Shown here in pieces: positions 17,537 through 25,459 of a DNA stretch of 64,000 nucleotides (within the stretch, counting starts at the first letter, position 1; every line of letters begins with the position of its first letter). This stretch comes from Bacillota bacterium. Its GTDB lineage: Bacteria > Bacillota > Dethiobacteria > Dethiobacterales > Dethiobacteraceae. A model generated the notes under the pieces. That model saw only the letters and a program-made list of their open reading frames with translations. It was not told the origin of the DNA and did not search any database. A program made the position numbers and the translations under genes. The stretch is from assembly GCA_018725565.1 (NCBI GenBank), contig QLUR01000002.1:1-64000 (forward strand). Reading direction: 5' to 3'.

Positions 17537-18664
17537 ATGGAAAGTGACAATAGAAACCTTGCAGAGACTCAAACGATTGTAGTCAAGGTCGGCACCCGGC
17601 TGCTGACCTATGAGACAGGCAAACTAAACCTGCGGGCCATGGAAAAGGTGGTTCGTGAACTGGCTGATTTAAAGAACCAAGGCAAAGATGTTGTGCTGGT
17701 TTCCTCAGGGGCTGTCGGCGCCGGAATCGGCAGGCTGGGATTGCCGGGCAAGCCGCAGAGCACTCCGGAAAAGCAGGCGCTCGCTGCGATTGGCCAGGGA
17801 TTGCTAATTCAAATGTATGAAAAGCTGTTTGCGGAATACGGCCAGGTAGTTGCCCAAGTACTGCTGACCAGAGATGATTTTCAGGACAGAAAACGGTACC
17901 TTAACTCCCGTAACGCTTTGCTGGCTCTGTTAAGGCTAGGCGCTATACCGGTAATCAATGAAAACGATACGGTTGCCGTGGAAGAAATCGAGTTTGGGGA
18001 TAATGACACCCTGTCGGCGATGGTGGCCAGCACCCTTGATGCTGATTTGCTGGTAATTCTGACTGATATCGGAGGGCTGTATTCCGGGAACCCCAAGCTG
18101 GATCAGGCTGCCAGATTAATCAGCACAATAGGGGAAATTACTCCCGAGGTCAGAACTTGGGCCGGAACAAGCACTGAAGCACTGGCCACGGGTGGCATGG
18201 TCACCAAACTGCAAGCGGCCGAAATAGCAGTCAATTCGGGGATTCCGCTGGTTATCGCCGGCGGGCGGGAACCGGATATTTTGCACAGGATTCTGGCGGG
18301 CGAGAAAACAGGGACTTATTTTCGCGCCAGGGAGAAATCATTGGATTGCAGGAAGCGCTGGATCGCCTATGGGCAAGCGGCACACGGCCGGGTTACAGTT
18401 GACGACGGGGCCAGAAAAGCGCTGCTTGATGACGGAAAAAGCCTGCTGCCAAGCGGAATTTTAGAGGTGACCGGTGAATTTGAAGCCGGGGAGATGGTTG
18501 CTGTGGAGGACAGGGATGGTTTCGAATTTGCCCGGGGGCTGGCCGGCTACAGCGCTGGGGAGTTGAGGAAAATTAAAGGCCTGCGGACTGAAAAAGCAGC
18601 CAAAATCCTGCAAAAACAAGTCGGCGAGGCTATTCATCGCAACAATTTAGTGGTTTGCCGCTGA
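17537..18664 (+). CDS. proB: Glutamate 5-kinase
   Basis: Phosphorylates glutamate to gamma-glutamyl phosphate, first step of proline synthesis and the proline-feedback point. The 375 residues hold an amino-acid-kinase domain (VVKVGTRLLT near residue 13, VSSGAVGAGIGRLGL, NENDTVAVEEIEFGDNDTLS, GTGGM-like ATGGMVTKLQAAE) and a C-terminal PUA domain from about 285 (GRVTVDDGARKALLDDGKSL). Starts two bases after the proC stop; proA follows 27 bases downstream, making a proC-proB-proA operon. Confidence 0.97.
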   Translation: MESDNRNLAETQTIVVKVGTRLLTYETGKLNLRAMEKVVRELADLKNQGKDVVLVSSGAVGAGIGRLGLPGKPQSTPEKQALAAIGQGLLIQMYEKLFAEYGQVVAQVLLTRDDFQDRKRYLNSRNALLALLRLGAIPVINENDTVAVEEIEFGDNDTLSAMVASTLDADLLVILTDIGGLYSGNPKLDQAARLISTIGEITPEVRTWAGTSTEALATGGMVTKLQAAEIAVNSGIPLVIAGGREPDILHRILAGEKTGTYFRAREKSLDCRKRWIAYGQAAHGRVTVDDGARKALLDDGKSLLPSGILEVTGEFEAGEMVAVEDRDGFEFARGLAGYSAGELRKIKGLRTEKAAKILQKQVGEAIHRNNLVVCR

Positions 18665-18691
18665 TATTATCAGGCTTTGGGAGGATAAACA

Positions 18692-19942
18692 ATGAGCGAA
18701 ACAGCAAGGAGAGCCGCGGAGGCCAAGGAGGCCTCTCTGGTTTTGGCTGCGGCTGCCACGAAACAGAAAAACGCCGCTATTTTAGCCATGGCCAAGTTGA
18801 TCAAGGACAACAGGGAAGCGGTGCTGGCGGCAAACGAAGTTGATTTAGCCGCCCTTGCTGCCAAGGAAGGGTACAGTAAGGCCTTTTATGACAGGCTAAA
18901 GCTGACGCAGGGCCGAATCGCCGATATGGAGGAAGGTTTGCTGCAACTGGCAGGTTTGCCCGATCCTGTAGGGGAAGTGACAGGCATGACACTGAGACCA
19001 AACGGACTGCAGGTGGGACGTGTCAGGGTACCTCTGGGTGTCATCGGCATTATCTATGAGGCCCGGCCTAATGTAACGGTGGACGCGGCCGGACTGGCAC
19101 TGAAAGCGGGGAACGCGGTGGTGCTGAGGGGCAGTTCGGAAGCGATTCATTCCAACAAGGCGCTGGTCCGCCTGCTTCGTATGGCGGTAGAATCGGCAGC
19201 TTTGCCGGCGGGAGCAGTTACTTTGATAGAGGACACTGACAGGGCGGCAGTGCTGGAGCTGATGCGTCTGAACAACTACCTGGATGTGCTGATCCCGCGG
19301 GGAGGTGCCGCGCTGATTCAGTCAGTGGTGGAAAATGCCAGCGTACCGGTGATCGAAACGGGGATTGGCAATTGCCATACTTTTGTGGACGCGTCTGCCG
19401 ACCTGGAAATGGCCGGGATGATCGCCCTGAATGCCAAGACACAGCGGCCCGGGGTTTGCAATGCCATGGAGACACTGCTTGTACACAGCACTGTTGCTGA
19501 CGCTTTCCTGCCCCGTATGCTGGAGCGGCTGTTTGCCGCCGGGGTGGAGGTGCGGGGCTGTCCAAGGACGCGAAGCTATGACCAGCGTGTGTTTCCTGCC
19601 GGTGAGGAAGACTGGTATACCGAATATCTGGACTTAATCCTGGCGGTAAAGGTGGTAGATTCGCTGCAGGAGGCCATTGCTCATATTAACAGGTATGGCT
19701 CCAGGCATTCCGAAGCTATCGTTACCTCACAATATAAAAACGCCAGAGAATTTTTGTCTGCGGTTGACGCTGCCGCCGTTTACGTCAATGCTTCCACTCG
19801 TTTTACGGACGGGTTTGAGTTTGGACTGGGAGCGGAAATGGGTATTTCCACCCAGAAGCTGCATGCCCGCGGGCCGATGGGGTTGCAAGAACTGACTACC
19901 ACAAAGTTTATTATTTATGGGGACGGACAGGTACGGGGTTAG
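18692..19942 (+). CDS. proA: Gamma-glutamyl phosphate reductase
   Basis: Reduces gamma-glutamyl phosphate to glutamate semialdehyde. An aldehyde-dehydrogenase-fold protein of 416 residues with the conserved VPLGVIGIIYEARPNVTVDA, LRGSSEAIHSN, and the catalytic cysteine in NAKTQRPGVCNAMETLLVH; the C-terminus has ASTRFTDGFEFGLGAEMGIS. Normal length. AGGAGG-like GGGAGG precedes ATG 18692. No terminator is visible before the next promoter. Confidence 0.98.
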   Translation: MSETARRAAEAKEASLVLAAAATKQKNAAILAMAKLIKDNREAVLAANEVDLAALAAKEGYSKAFYDRLKLTQGRIADMEEGLLQLAGLPDPVGEVTGMTLRPNGLQVGRVRVPLGVIGIIYEARPNVTVDAAGLALKAGNAVVLRGSSEAIHSNKALVRLLRMAVESAALPAGAVTLIEDTDRAAVLELMRLNNYLDVLIPRGGAALIQSVVENASVPVIETGIGNCHTFVDASADLEMAGMIALNAKTQRPGVCNAMETLLVHSTVADAFLPRMLERLFAAGVEVRGCPRTRSYDQRVFPAGEEDWYTEYLDLILAVKVVDSLQEAIAHINRYGSRHSEAIVTSQYKNAREFLSAVDAAAVYVNASTRFTDGFEFGLGAEMGISTQKLHARGPMGLQELTTTKFIIYGDGQVRG

Positions 19943-19945
19943 CAG

Positions 19946-19974
19946 TTGACAATCTGAGGCAAAGTGGCTAAAAT
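19946..19974 (+). promoter_or_regulatory. Near-consensus sigma-A promoter for homocitrate synthase
   Basis: TTGACA (19946-19951), 17-base spacer, TAAAAT (19969-19974), beginning four bases after the proA stop. It separates the downstream gene from the proline operon. The roughly 90-base leader holds a small CTGTA/TACAG hairpin but no recognised riboswitch. Confidence 0.85.
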
Positions 19975-20069
19975 GAGCTTAGTGAAAAATTTCTTAAGTC
20001 TGTACTGCCGCAATACAGTATCGCGTTGAACTTTCGGTTGCTGCCCAAACTAACGAGGAGGAGAAGCAA

Positions 20070-21239
20070 ATGAAACGTTTTCTGGAAGGATTAGCTAAAA
20101 GAGAAGTGATGTTGGTTGATACTACCCTGAGGGATGGCGAGCAGACTGCCGGGGTGGTCTTTTCTAACAAAGAGAAGCTCCGCATTGCTCAAATGCTGGA
20201 TTCTCTGGGGGTACACCAGCTGGAGGTAGGAATACCCGTAATGGGCGGAGCCGAAAAAGAGGTCATCAAAGAAATTGCGGGTCTGGGGCTGGATGCCAGT
20301 ATCATGGCTTGGAACAGGGCTAATATATCTGATATAAAAGAGTCTCTTGACTGCGGAGTGGACTCCGTTGCTGTTTCAATTTCCACCTCGGACATTCATA
20401 TCGTTTACAAACTGCAGACCACCCGCGAATGGGTTCTGGACAATATGTCCAAGGCCTGCGAGTTTGCCAAAAAGCATCATAAGTATGTCTCCGTCAATGC
20501 TGAAGACGCCTCCCGCAGTGATTTAGAATTTCTGACCAAGTTTGCTCTGCGGGCCAGGGAATGCGGTGCCGACCGGCTTCGTTTCTGCGATACGGTGGGC
20601 GTTTTGGAGCCCTTTAAAACATACGAGATGATTAAACAATTGATTGCGGCTACCGGCATGGATATAGAAATGCATACCCATAACGACTTCGGCATGGCTA
20701 CCGCAACCTCGCTGGCCGGGGTCAGGGCGGGAGCGATGATGGTCGGCGTGACGGTAAACGGCCTTGGTGAGCGGGCTGGCAACGCGGTGTTGGCTGAAGT
20801 GGCAATGTCCTTGAAATACCTTTATAATATCGACGTTAAAGTAAATTCTCTTGAGCTGCGGGAGCTTTCTGAGTATGTGGCGCTTGCTTCCGGCCGGCAC
20901 TTGCCGGTCTGCAAACCTATCATCGGGAGCAATATGTTTGCACATGAGTCGGGGATCCACGCTGACGGTGTCCTCAAGCATCCGTCCACCTATGAGGTCA
21001 TCCAGCCGGAGGAAATCGGCCTGCAGCGCCAAATCATTATCGGCAAACATTCCGGCAGCCGGGCCATCGAAATTAAGTTTCAGGAGTATGGTATTGAACT
21101 TAGCGGCGAGGAGGCCTCGGAGATCCTTCCCTTGGTACGCGCGGCGGCCATTGACCTGAAAAGGACCCTGTTTGATAAAGAGTTGGTGTATATCTACGAG
21201 GATTACCGGAAAGCGAAGAGTAAAAGGCTGGGAGCTTAA
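20070..21239 (+). CDS. Homocitrate synthase-family protein (NifV / isopropylmalate synthase-like)
   Basis: Claisen condensation enzyme of the DRE-TIM metallolyase family, 389 residues. It shows the metal/acid signature LVDTTLRDGEQTAGVVFS near residue 16, the metal-ligand motif EMHTHNDFGMATATSLAG, and NGLGERAGNAVLAEVAMSLK, and a C-terminal HADGVLKHPSTYEV / GKHSGSRAIEIKF region typical of NifV-like homocitrate synthases. Likely joins acetyl-CoA to 2-oxoglutarate, but 2-isopropylmalate, citramalate or (R)-citrate-type specificity cannot be excluded. No nif genes are nearby. AGGAGGAG precedes ATG 20070; promoter just upstream and terminator just downstream make it monocistronic. Confidence 0.88.
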   Translation: MKRFLEGLAKREVMLVDTTLRDGEQTAGVVFSNKEKLRIAQMLDSLGVHQLEVGIPVMGGAEKEVIKEIAGLGLDASIMAWNRANISDIKESLDCGVDSVAVSISTSDIHIVYKLQTTREWVLDNMSKACEFAKKHHKYVSVNAEDASRSDLEFLTKFALRARECGADRLRFCDTVGVLEPFKTYEMIKQLIAATGMDIEMHTHNDFGMATATSLAGVRAGAMMVGVTVNGLGERAGNAVLAEVAMSLKYLYNIDVKVNSLELRELSEYVALASGRHLPVCKPIIGSNMFAHESGIHADGVLKHPSTYEVIQPEEIGLQRQIIIGKHSGSRAIEIKFQEYGIELSGEEASEILPLVRAAAIDLKRTLFDKELVYIYEDYRKAKSKRLGA

Positions 21240-21243
21240 TGCC

Positions 21244-21272
21244 AAGGCACCGGTCACGCCGGTGCCTTCATA
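21244..21272 (+). terminator. Rho-independent terminator after homocitrate synthase
   Basis: Ten-base-pair stem AAGGCACCGG (21244-21253) with CCGGTGCCTT (21259-21268), TCACG loop. Only a short T stretch is present, at the end of the right arm. Confidence 0.7.
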
Positions 21273-21273
21273 G

Positions 21274-21305
21274 ATGACGTCGAAAATCCGTCCTGGATTT
21301 TCGAC
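21274..21305. repeat. 32-bp palindromic repeat, copy 1
   Basis: An 11-bp perfect stem, GTCGAAAATCC (21279-21289) with GGATTTTCGAC (21295-21305), around GTCCT, preceded by ATGAC. The 32 bases match 30 of 32 bases of 59649-59680, 38 kb away, in the same orientation; both copies are intergenic. Looks like a REP-type dispersed element. It lies just after the homocitrate synthase terminator. Confidence 0.7.
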
Positions 21306-21342
21306 AAGGTCTTGCGATGTTGCGGAGGGCTGCGCACTGACA

Positions 21343-22479
21343 TCAGAGGTGACTGTTTTTGCTGCGATATGGCGGGACAACCAGCTGCCGGATGTCTGCC
21401 AGCACCGATAAGTCAGCCAGTGGGTTTCCCCGCACTGCGATCAGGCAAGCGTCTTTCCCCGGGGAAAGCTCACCGCGTTCGGCTGAAACCCCACAGACAG
21501 CAGCGGCTACCGAGGTGGCGGAGCGGAGCGCATCTGCAGCTGTCAGGCCTGATTCCCGCAATAGTTCAAGCTCGCGCAACAGGGATGGGCCATGCTTTAC
21601 CCCTGAAGCGCCTGCGTCAGTGCCTGCAGCAATTTTTACGCCTGCCGCTGCGCCAAGCCCCACCATTTTCATCTGCTGGTCCAGGGAACGCCGGACAACG
21701 CTTTGCTGTCGGCCGTCAAGCCTGACTGCCAGTGATTCGGTTTCCAGCCAGGCCGCTACCGGCGCCAGCGTCGGTACCCAGAATATTTCTTGTTCAGCCA
21801 TCAGCTGCAATGTTTCCTCAGTCAGGAAATAACCGTGTTCAACGGAGTGGACACCGGCTTCCAGGCAGCGCCGGACCGCCTCGTCCCCGCTGGCATGAGC
21901 CATTACTGGCAGGTCATGACGCCGGGCCCGCCGGACAATCTCTGTCAGTTCGGCGGTAGTGAAAGGTGAGGGCCCAACCCGGCCATATTCCGAAAAACTA
22001 AAAATGCCGGAGGTGATCACCTTAACCTGCGCAACACCCCGGGAGGCCAAAGAATCAATCATTTCTCCGGCTTCGGCCGCCGAGCGGACCGGCAGGCTCA
22101 GATGAGAGCCATAGAAGTTGACTTTGCTGATTGCCTGGCCGGTAGAGACAACGCATAGCGGCGGGAGGGTAAACTCAGTCTGCTCTTTGCTTCCGGCATC
22201 GCGGACGGTGGCAATGCCGCTTGCCAGAAGTGCGGCTGCTTTTGCTGCCAGTTGTTCATTTCCGCCGTCTGGCAAAGTAAGATGTAAATGGCAGTCGATC
22301 AGGGACGGCATAATAGTCAGGCCGGCAAAATCCCAGACCGGGAGTGTTTCATCTCCAGGCACACTGGGGGTAATTTTGCCGGATTTTATTTTCAGCATAC
22401 CCGGGCCGTCAAATTTACCCGACCGGCCGTCCCACAACGCAGTATACCGAATAAGTGCATCAACGCCTGTTTGCAGCAA
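21343..22479 (-). CDS. Amidohydrolase-family metal-dependent hydrolase
   Basis: A TIM-barrel amidohydrolase of about 378 residues, imidazolonepropionase/prolidase-like subgroup. Metal ligands are visible: the HxH of DCHLHLTLPDGG, a likely carboxylated Lys in QVKVITSG, His in VMAHASGDEA and SVEHGYFLTEE, and Asp in AAGTDAGASGVKHG. Substrate is unknown; related enzymes hydrolyse cyclic amides, dipeptides or triazines. TTG 22479 is chosen because TTGGAGGT sits eight bases before it, though an in-frame TTG at 22494 starts inside that ribosome site. It reads leftward, converging on homocitrate synthase. Confidence 0.88.
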   Translation of the reverse strand: MLQTGVDALIRYTALWDGRSGKFDGPGMLKIKSGKITPSVPGDETLPVWDFAGLTIMPSLIDCHLHLTLPDGGNEQLAAKAAALLASGIATVRDAGSKEQTEFTLPPLCVVSTGQAISKVNFYGSHLSLPVRSAAEAGEMIDSLASRGVAQVKVITSGIFSFSEYGRVGPSPFTTAELTEIVRRARRHDLPVMAHASGDEAVRRCLEAGVHSVEHGYFLTEETLQLMAEQEIFWVPTLAPVAAWLETESLAVRLDGRQQSVVRRSLDQQMKMVGLGAAAGVKIAAGTDAGASGVKHGPSLLRELELLRESGLTAADALRSATSVAAAVCGVSAERGELSPGKDACLIAVRGNPLADLSVLADIRQLVVPPYRSKNSHL

Positions 22480-22608
22480 ATTGACAACCTCCAATCGTTC
22501 TGGTTTTCTTAATTAACCTTACCTGTTTTGGAGACCTGTGTAAAGAGTTATGCAGCGCTTACGCAAAGTATAAACTTTAGAATACCTTATAATTTATAGG
22601 CCGTATTT

Positions 22609-22636
22609 ACTCCTCATAAAAAGGAGTTTTATTATT
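22609..22636 (+). terminator. Terminator-like hairpin in the CoA-transferase leader
   Basis: ACTCCT (22609-22614) pairs with AGGAGT (22622-22627), followed by the T-rich run TTTATTATTTATTT. No rightward gene precedes it within 200 bases, so it may be a fortuitous structure, an attenuator of a longer leader, or the end of a small RNA. It is the main structure in the AT-rich 225-base gap between the divergent amidohydrolase and CoA-transferase genes. Confidence 0.35.
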
Positions 22637-22648
22637 TATTTCGAATAG

Positions 22649-22677
22649 TTGCATATTACACTCTATACAGAATATTA
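22649..22677 (+). promoter_or_regulatory. Candidate promoter of the CoA-transferase gene
   Basis: TTGCAT (22649-22654), 17-base spacer, ATATTA (22672-22677), 28 bases before the start codon. The -10 is a weak match; the assignment rests on spacing and the AT-rich context. No sigma-54-type GG/GC pair was found here. Confidence 0.35.
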
Positions 22678-22704
22678 AGACTAAATACAGAAAGGGAGAA
22701 TAAT

Positions 22705-24042
22705 ATGTCCTGGAGCGAGGAATACAAGAGAAAGTTGATCTCCTTGGAGGAAGCCGCCAAACTTGTTAAAAATGGAGACACCGTTTGTACCGGCCTGGCA
22801 GTGGGAGCCTGCTCCGCCGACATGTATCACGCCATCCTCGACCGCAATGAGGAGCTGGTTGACGTTAGAATCAGCGACACCGTGCAGGTGAGGCCCACCA
22901 GGCTCTATGACCCCGAGTATATGGCTGGGCTTGACGGGCGGATAAACCACATGCCCGTCTTCAGCATCGCCACTGCGCGAAAGGTGAATAACGCCCGGAT
23001 GACCGATTTCTACCCCAGCGCCAGCAGCGATATGGCTGACAAGTTCGCGGCAAAGGCGGACATCTTTATCGCCATGATCACTCCGCCCAACCAGCAGGGA
23101 TTCATCAACCTCGGTCTGACCAACTTTTACAGCATGGAGGCCATCCGCAAGGGCCGTGCTTCCGGTAAACAGCGGGTCACCATAGGCGAGGTCAACGAGA
23201 ATATGCCCGTTATCTACGGCAACAACTGGATGCACGTCTCCGAATTCGACGCTTTTGTCGAGCACAACACCCCTATCCCTACCTTTGGCCGCGGGCAGCC
23301 CTCCGAGATAGACAAGACCATCGCCAAATACGTCCTGGAGCTGATCAACGACGGTGATACCATCCAGATGGGCATCGGCGGGATTCCCGAGGCGGTCGTC
23401 AGCGGTCTGGAAGGCAAGCACGACCTGGGAGTGCTGACCGAGATGTTCCCCATCGGGCTTCCCCAGCTAGTACAGAAAGGGATAATCTCAAACACCAAAA
23501 AACCTTTCCACAGGGGAATTACCGTGGCAACCTTCTGTATGGGCGACCAGACTATGTACGACTATGTGCGGGAGAACCCCGCCTGCGAGTTTTACCCCGC
23601 GTCCTACACCAATAATCCCGGCTTCATTGCCCAGCACCCCAACATGGTGGCGATGAATATGGCTCTGCTGGTAGACCTCTCGGGGCAGATAGTTTCTGAG
23701 GGGATAGGGCACACCCAGATAAGCGGCACTGGCGGTCAGCTCGACTTCATGCTCGGCTCGCACTGGTCGAAAGGCGGCAAGGGGCTGACACTGATAAGCT
23801 CTGCCCGCAAGATGAAGGACGGCTCGCTTTCCTCCTCCATAGTACCCGAATTCCCTGCCGGCAGCCCTGTCACCGTGCCGCGCACCTTTGCCCAGTATGT
23901 AATAACCGAGTACGGAGTCGCCAATCTGAGATTCAAAAGCAGGAGAGAGCGCGCCGAAGAGCTAATCGCCGTCGCCCACCCCGACCTGCGCGGCGAACTG
24001 CGCGGCGCTTTAAAGAAAAACTTCTATCCGAAGAGCAATTGA
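22705..24042 (+). CDS. 4-hydroxybutyrate / butyryl-CoA:acetate-type CoA-transferase
   Basis: Family I CoA-transferase (acetyl-CoA hydrolase/transferase family), 445 residues. Characteristic segments are SLEEAAKLVKNGDTVCTGLA at the N-terminus, GIGGIPEAVVSGLEGK and LGVLTEMFPIGLPQL, whose Glu (near residue 245) is the predicted CoA-thioester-forming nucleophile, and GTGGQLDFMLGSHWSKGGKG near the C-terminus. Such enzymes move CoA between acetate and butyrate, 4-hydroxybutyrate or related acids in fermentation. Codon choice differs from the neighbours: proline is mostly CCC rather than CCG, and other C-ending codons are common, suggesting high expression or recent acquisition. AAGGGAG ribosome site; single-gene unit. 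Confidence 0.93.
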   Translation: MSWSEEYKRKLISLEEAAKLVKNGDTVCTGLAVGACSADMYHAILDRNEELVDVRISDTVQVRPTRLYDPEYMAGLDGRINHMPVFSIATARKVNNARMTDFYPSASSDMADKFAAKADIFIAMITPPNQQGFINLGLTNFYSMEAIRKGRASGKQRVTIGEVNENMPVIYGNNWMHVSEFDAFVEHNTPIPTFGRGQPSEIDKTIAKYVLELINDGDTIQMGIGGIPEAVVSGLEGKHDLGVLTEMFPIGLPQLVQKGIISNTKKPFHRGITVATFCMGDQTMYDYVRENPACEFYPASYTNNPGFIAQHPNMVAMNMALLVDLSGQIVSEGIGHTQISGTGGQLDFMLGSHWSKGGKGLTLISSARKMKDGSLSSSIVPEFPAGSPVTVPRTFAQYVITEYGVANLRFKSRRERAEELIAVAHPDLRGELRGALKKNFYPKSN

Positions 24043-24101
24043 ACGCCTAAGCTCGGAAAAAACTTAGACTGAGAAAAAGACGTAGTTTTTAAACAAGCGG
24101 G

Positions 24102-24127
24102 GCCGGCTTGGCACAAAACAAGCCGGC
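24102..24127. terminator. Bidirectional terminator between convergent genes
   Basis: GCCGGCTTG (24102-24110) and CAAGCCGGC (24119-24127) form a 9-bp perfect stem over GCACAAAA. It lies between the ends of the CoA-transferase gene and the leftward ATP-grasp gene and could serve either; T tracts are short on both sides. Confidence 0.65.
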
Positions 24128-24128
24128 T

Positions 24129-25175
24129 CTAAATTTGCAGCATTGGATAGCTGTCAATCAGCGGCGGCAGCGCTGAATCAAAGCGTTCGGCGAAAGTAGC
24201 AGCCAGTTTGTTGCTCTCCAGATAGCGTGGAATACCGTCCCCGGGAACGAGGAAATCAACTGAAAAGATGAGCCTGCTTTGGCCGTGAAATTCTAGCTGG
24301 CGCGTTAACTCCGCAAAGCCGGGAATTTTGTCGGCCAGCCCCGGCTTAAGCAGGGGCTGGCCGGTGTAGTCGGTTAGAGGCAGCTTCTTGTGCAGCTGGA
24401 GCAGGTCATGCCGGCAGCGGTAGAGGAAACGCTGACATACCGAGCCGTACGGACGGACAGCAAAGGCGGAAGAAGTACGCTCCGAAAAAAAAGGCATTTT
24501 ATGGACTACATGATCGGCCGGGCAGGCGTAGGGGTCACGATGATGAATAAATTCGCTGGCAATAAGCTGTCTGCCTGCAGGAAGTGCGGCCAGCAAAGAC
24601 GGAAGTTTGGCGTCAAGTTCGGCTTTTTGCCAGACGGTATAGGGGTGTCCCCCGTGACAGCGCCCTGCTGAACCAAAGGGATATTTCACAATCCAGACCT
24701 CTGCTTCGGACGGCGGCAGCAAGGGCTCACTATAACTGAAGTAATGCCTCTGCACCGGCAGCAAACGGAACAAGCTCTGCCGGTACAAAGCATCTGCCTG
24801 GTTTATTTTGCTGGAGAATTCCACCGGCAGAAAGCCGGAAAGGAGCGGGGCCCGGGAAGGTTTGCCAGGCGGCAGGCGGAGTGTGCAGAATTGAACGTCC
24901 AGCAGGGCAAACTTCTGCAGCTCCAGGGTCGGGAGGGCACTCTCCCGGCACAGTGTAACCTGCAAACCCTGAGCGGAGTATTGCTTGAACAGACCGGAAA
25001 TATTTTTTTGCTCAGAACCGAAAAGATACCAGGATGGATAAGGAGTGTTTTCTGCCCGGTATCTTTCAGCTCTGATGCGTTGTAAGTCCAGGTGCCGGTA
25101 AAGAGGTTCGGCCGATTTAACCCCTAAGGCGGCTGCCAGCAAACCGTCATGAACCGCAAGAACAACGCCTGCCAC
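24129..25175 (-). CDS. ATP-grasp-like protein (YheC/YheD-like, probably spore coat-associated)
   Basis: A 348-residue protein with an ATP-grasp core in the second half: the lysine/glycine-loop segment WIVKYPFGSAGRCHGGHPY near residue 165, LIASEFI, and the metal-binding end SVDFLVPGDGIPRYLESNKL with acidic D and E/N ligands near 310-330. The first half resembles the N-terminal region of YheC/YheD-type endospore coat proteins. The substrate is unknown. It starts on GTG 25175, four bases after the stop of a 53-residue gene, which implies translational coupling because no clear ribosome site precedes it. Spore coat genes lie immediately upstream, supporting a sporulation role by context. Confidence 0.7.
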   Translation of the reverse strand: MAGVVLAVHDGLLAAALGVKSAEPLYRHLDLQRIRAERYRAENTPYPSWYLFGSEQKNISGLFKQYSAQGLQVTLCRESALPTLELQKFALLDVQFCTLRLPPGKPSRAPLLSGFLPVEFSSKINQADALYRQSLFRLLPVQRHYFSYSEPLLPPSEAEVWIVKYPFGSAGRCHGGHPYTVWQKAELDAKLPSLLAALPAGRQLIASEFIHHRDPYACPADHVVHKMPFFSERTSSAFAVRPYGSVCQRFLYRCRHDLLQLHKKLPLTDYTGQPLLKPGLADKIPGFAELTRQLEFHGQSRLIFSVDFLVPGDGIPRYLESNKLAATFAERFDSALPPLIDSYPMLQI

Positions 25176-25180
25176 CGGGG

Positions 25181-25342
25181 TTAGCGTCCCAGCAACTTCT
25201 CCCAGTAGCGGCGGAAGACAGAACTATGACTCTTGCTTGGCGGCGCTGGTACCGGTTCTGCGGCTTTCATGGGCCACATCTCCTGAGCGATCTCCAGATC
25301 CGCATCATCTGCAGAACTCCATGGTTCGGGATAGAAGGCCAC
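25181..25342 (-). CDS. Small 53-residue protein coupled to the ATP-grasp gene
   Basis: An open frame from GTG 25342 to TAA 25181-25183, behind GAGGGGGG with nine bases of spacing. The product begins VAFYPEPWSSADDADLEIAQ, has a proline-rich middle (EPVPAPPSK) and a basic aromatic end (SSVFRRYWEKLLGR). No membrane helix or Cys. Its stop lies five bases before the GTG of the downstream ATP-grasp gene, so it probably drives that gene's translation. I do not recognise the family; composition, ribosome site and tight spacing argue that it is real. It could be a coat peptide or the ATP-grasp substrate, both speculative. Confidence 0.6.
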   Translation of the reverse strand: MAFYPEPWSSADDADLEIAQEMWPMKAAEPVPAPPSKSHSSVFRRYWEKLLGR

Positions 25343-25428
25343 CTTAATCCACCCCCCTCGTTTGCGAAAAGTTGGCTGCTGCCACTTAGTATTCGCATTT
25401 TTTATTGAAATAATTTTGTATTTAAAAT

Positions 25429-25452
25429 AAAAAAGGGCCTCCGCCCTTTTTT
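25429..25452. terminator. Bidirectional rho-independent terminator
   Basis: AAAAAAGGGC (25429-25438), CTCC loop, GCCCTTTTTT (25443-25452): symmetrical A and T tracts. It ends the leftward CotF-type transcript and separates it from the 53-residue/ATP-grasp pair. Confidence 0.85.
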
Positions 25453-25459
25453 ATTTGCT

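Noticed and set aside
20523-21380. 285-codon leftward frame opposite the homocitrate synthase gene
   Set aside because: Antisense to a well-supported enzyme; no recognisable domain and it runs across the terminator and palindromic repeat.
22681-23421. 246-codon leftward frame opposite the CoA-transferase
   Set aside because: Product looks protein-like only because the opposite strand is codon-biased; antisense to a family-length enzyme.
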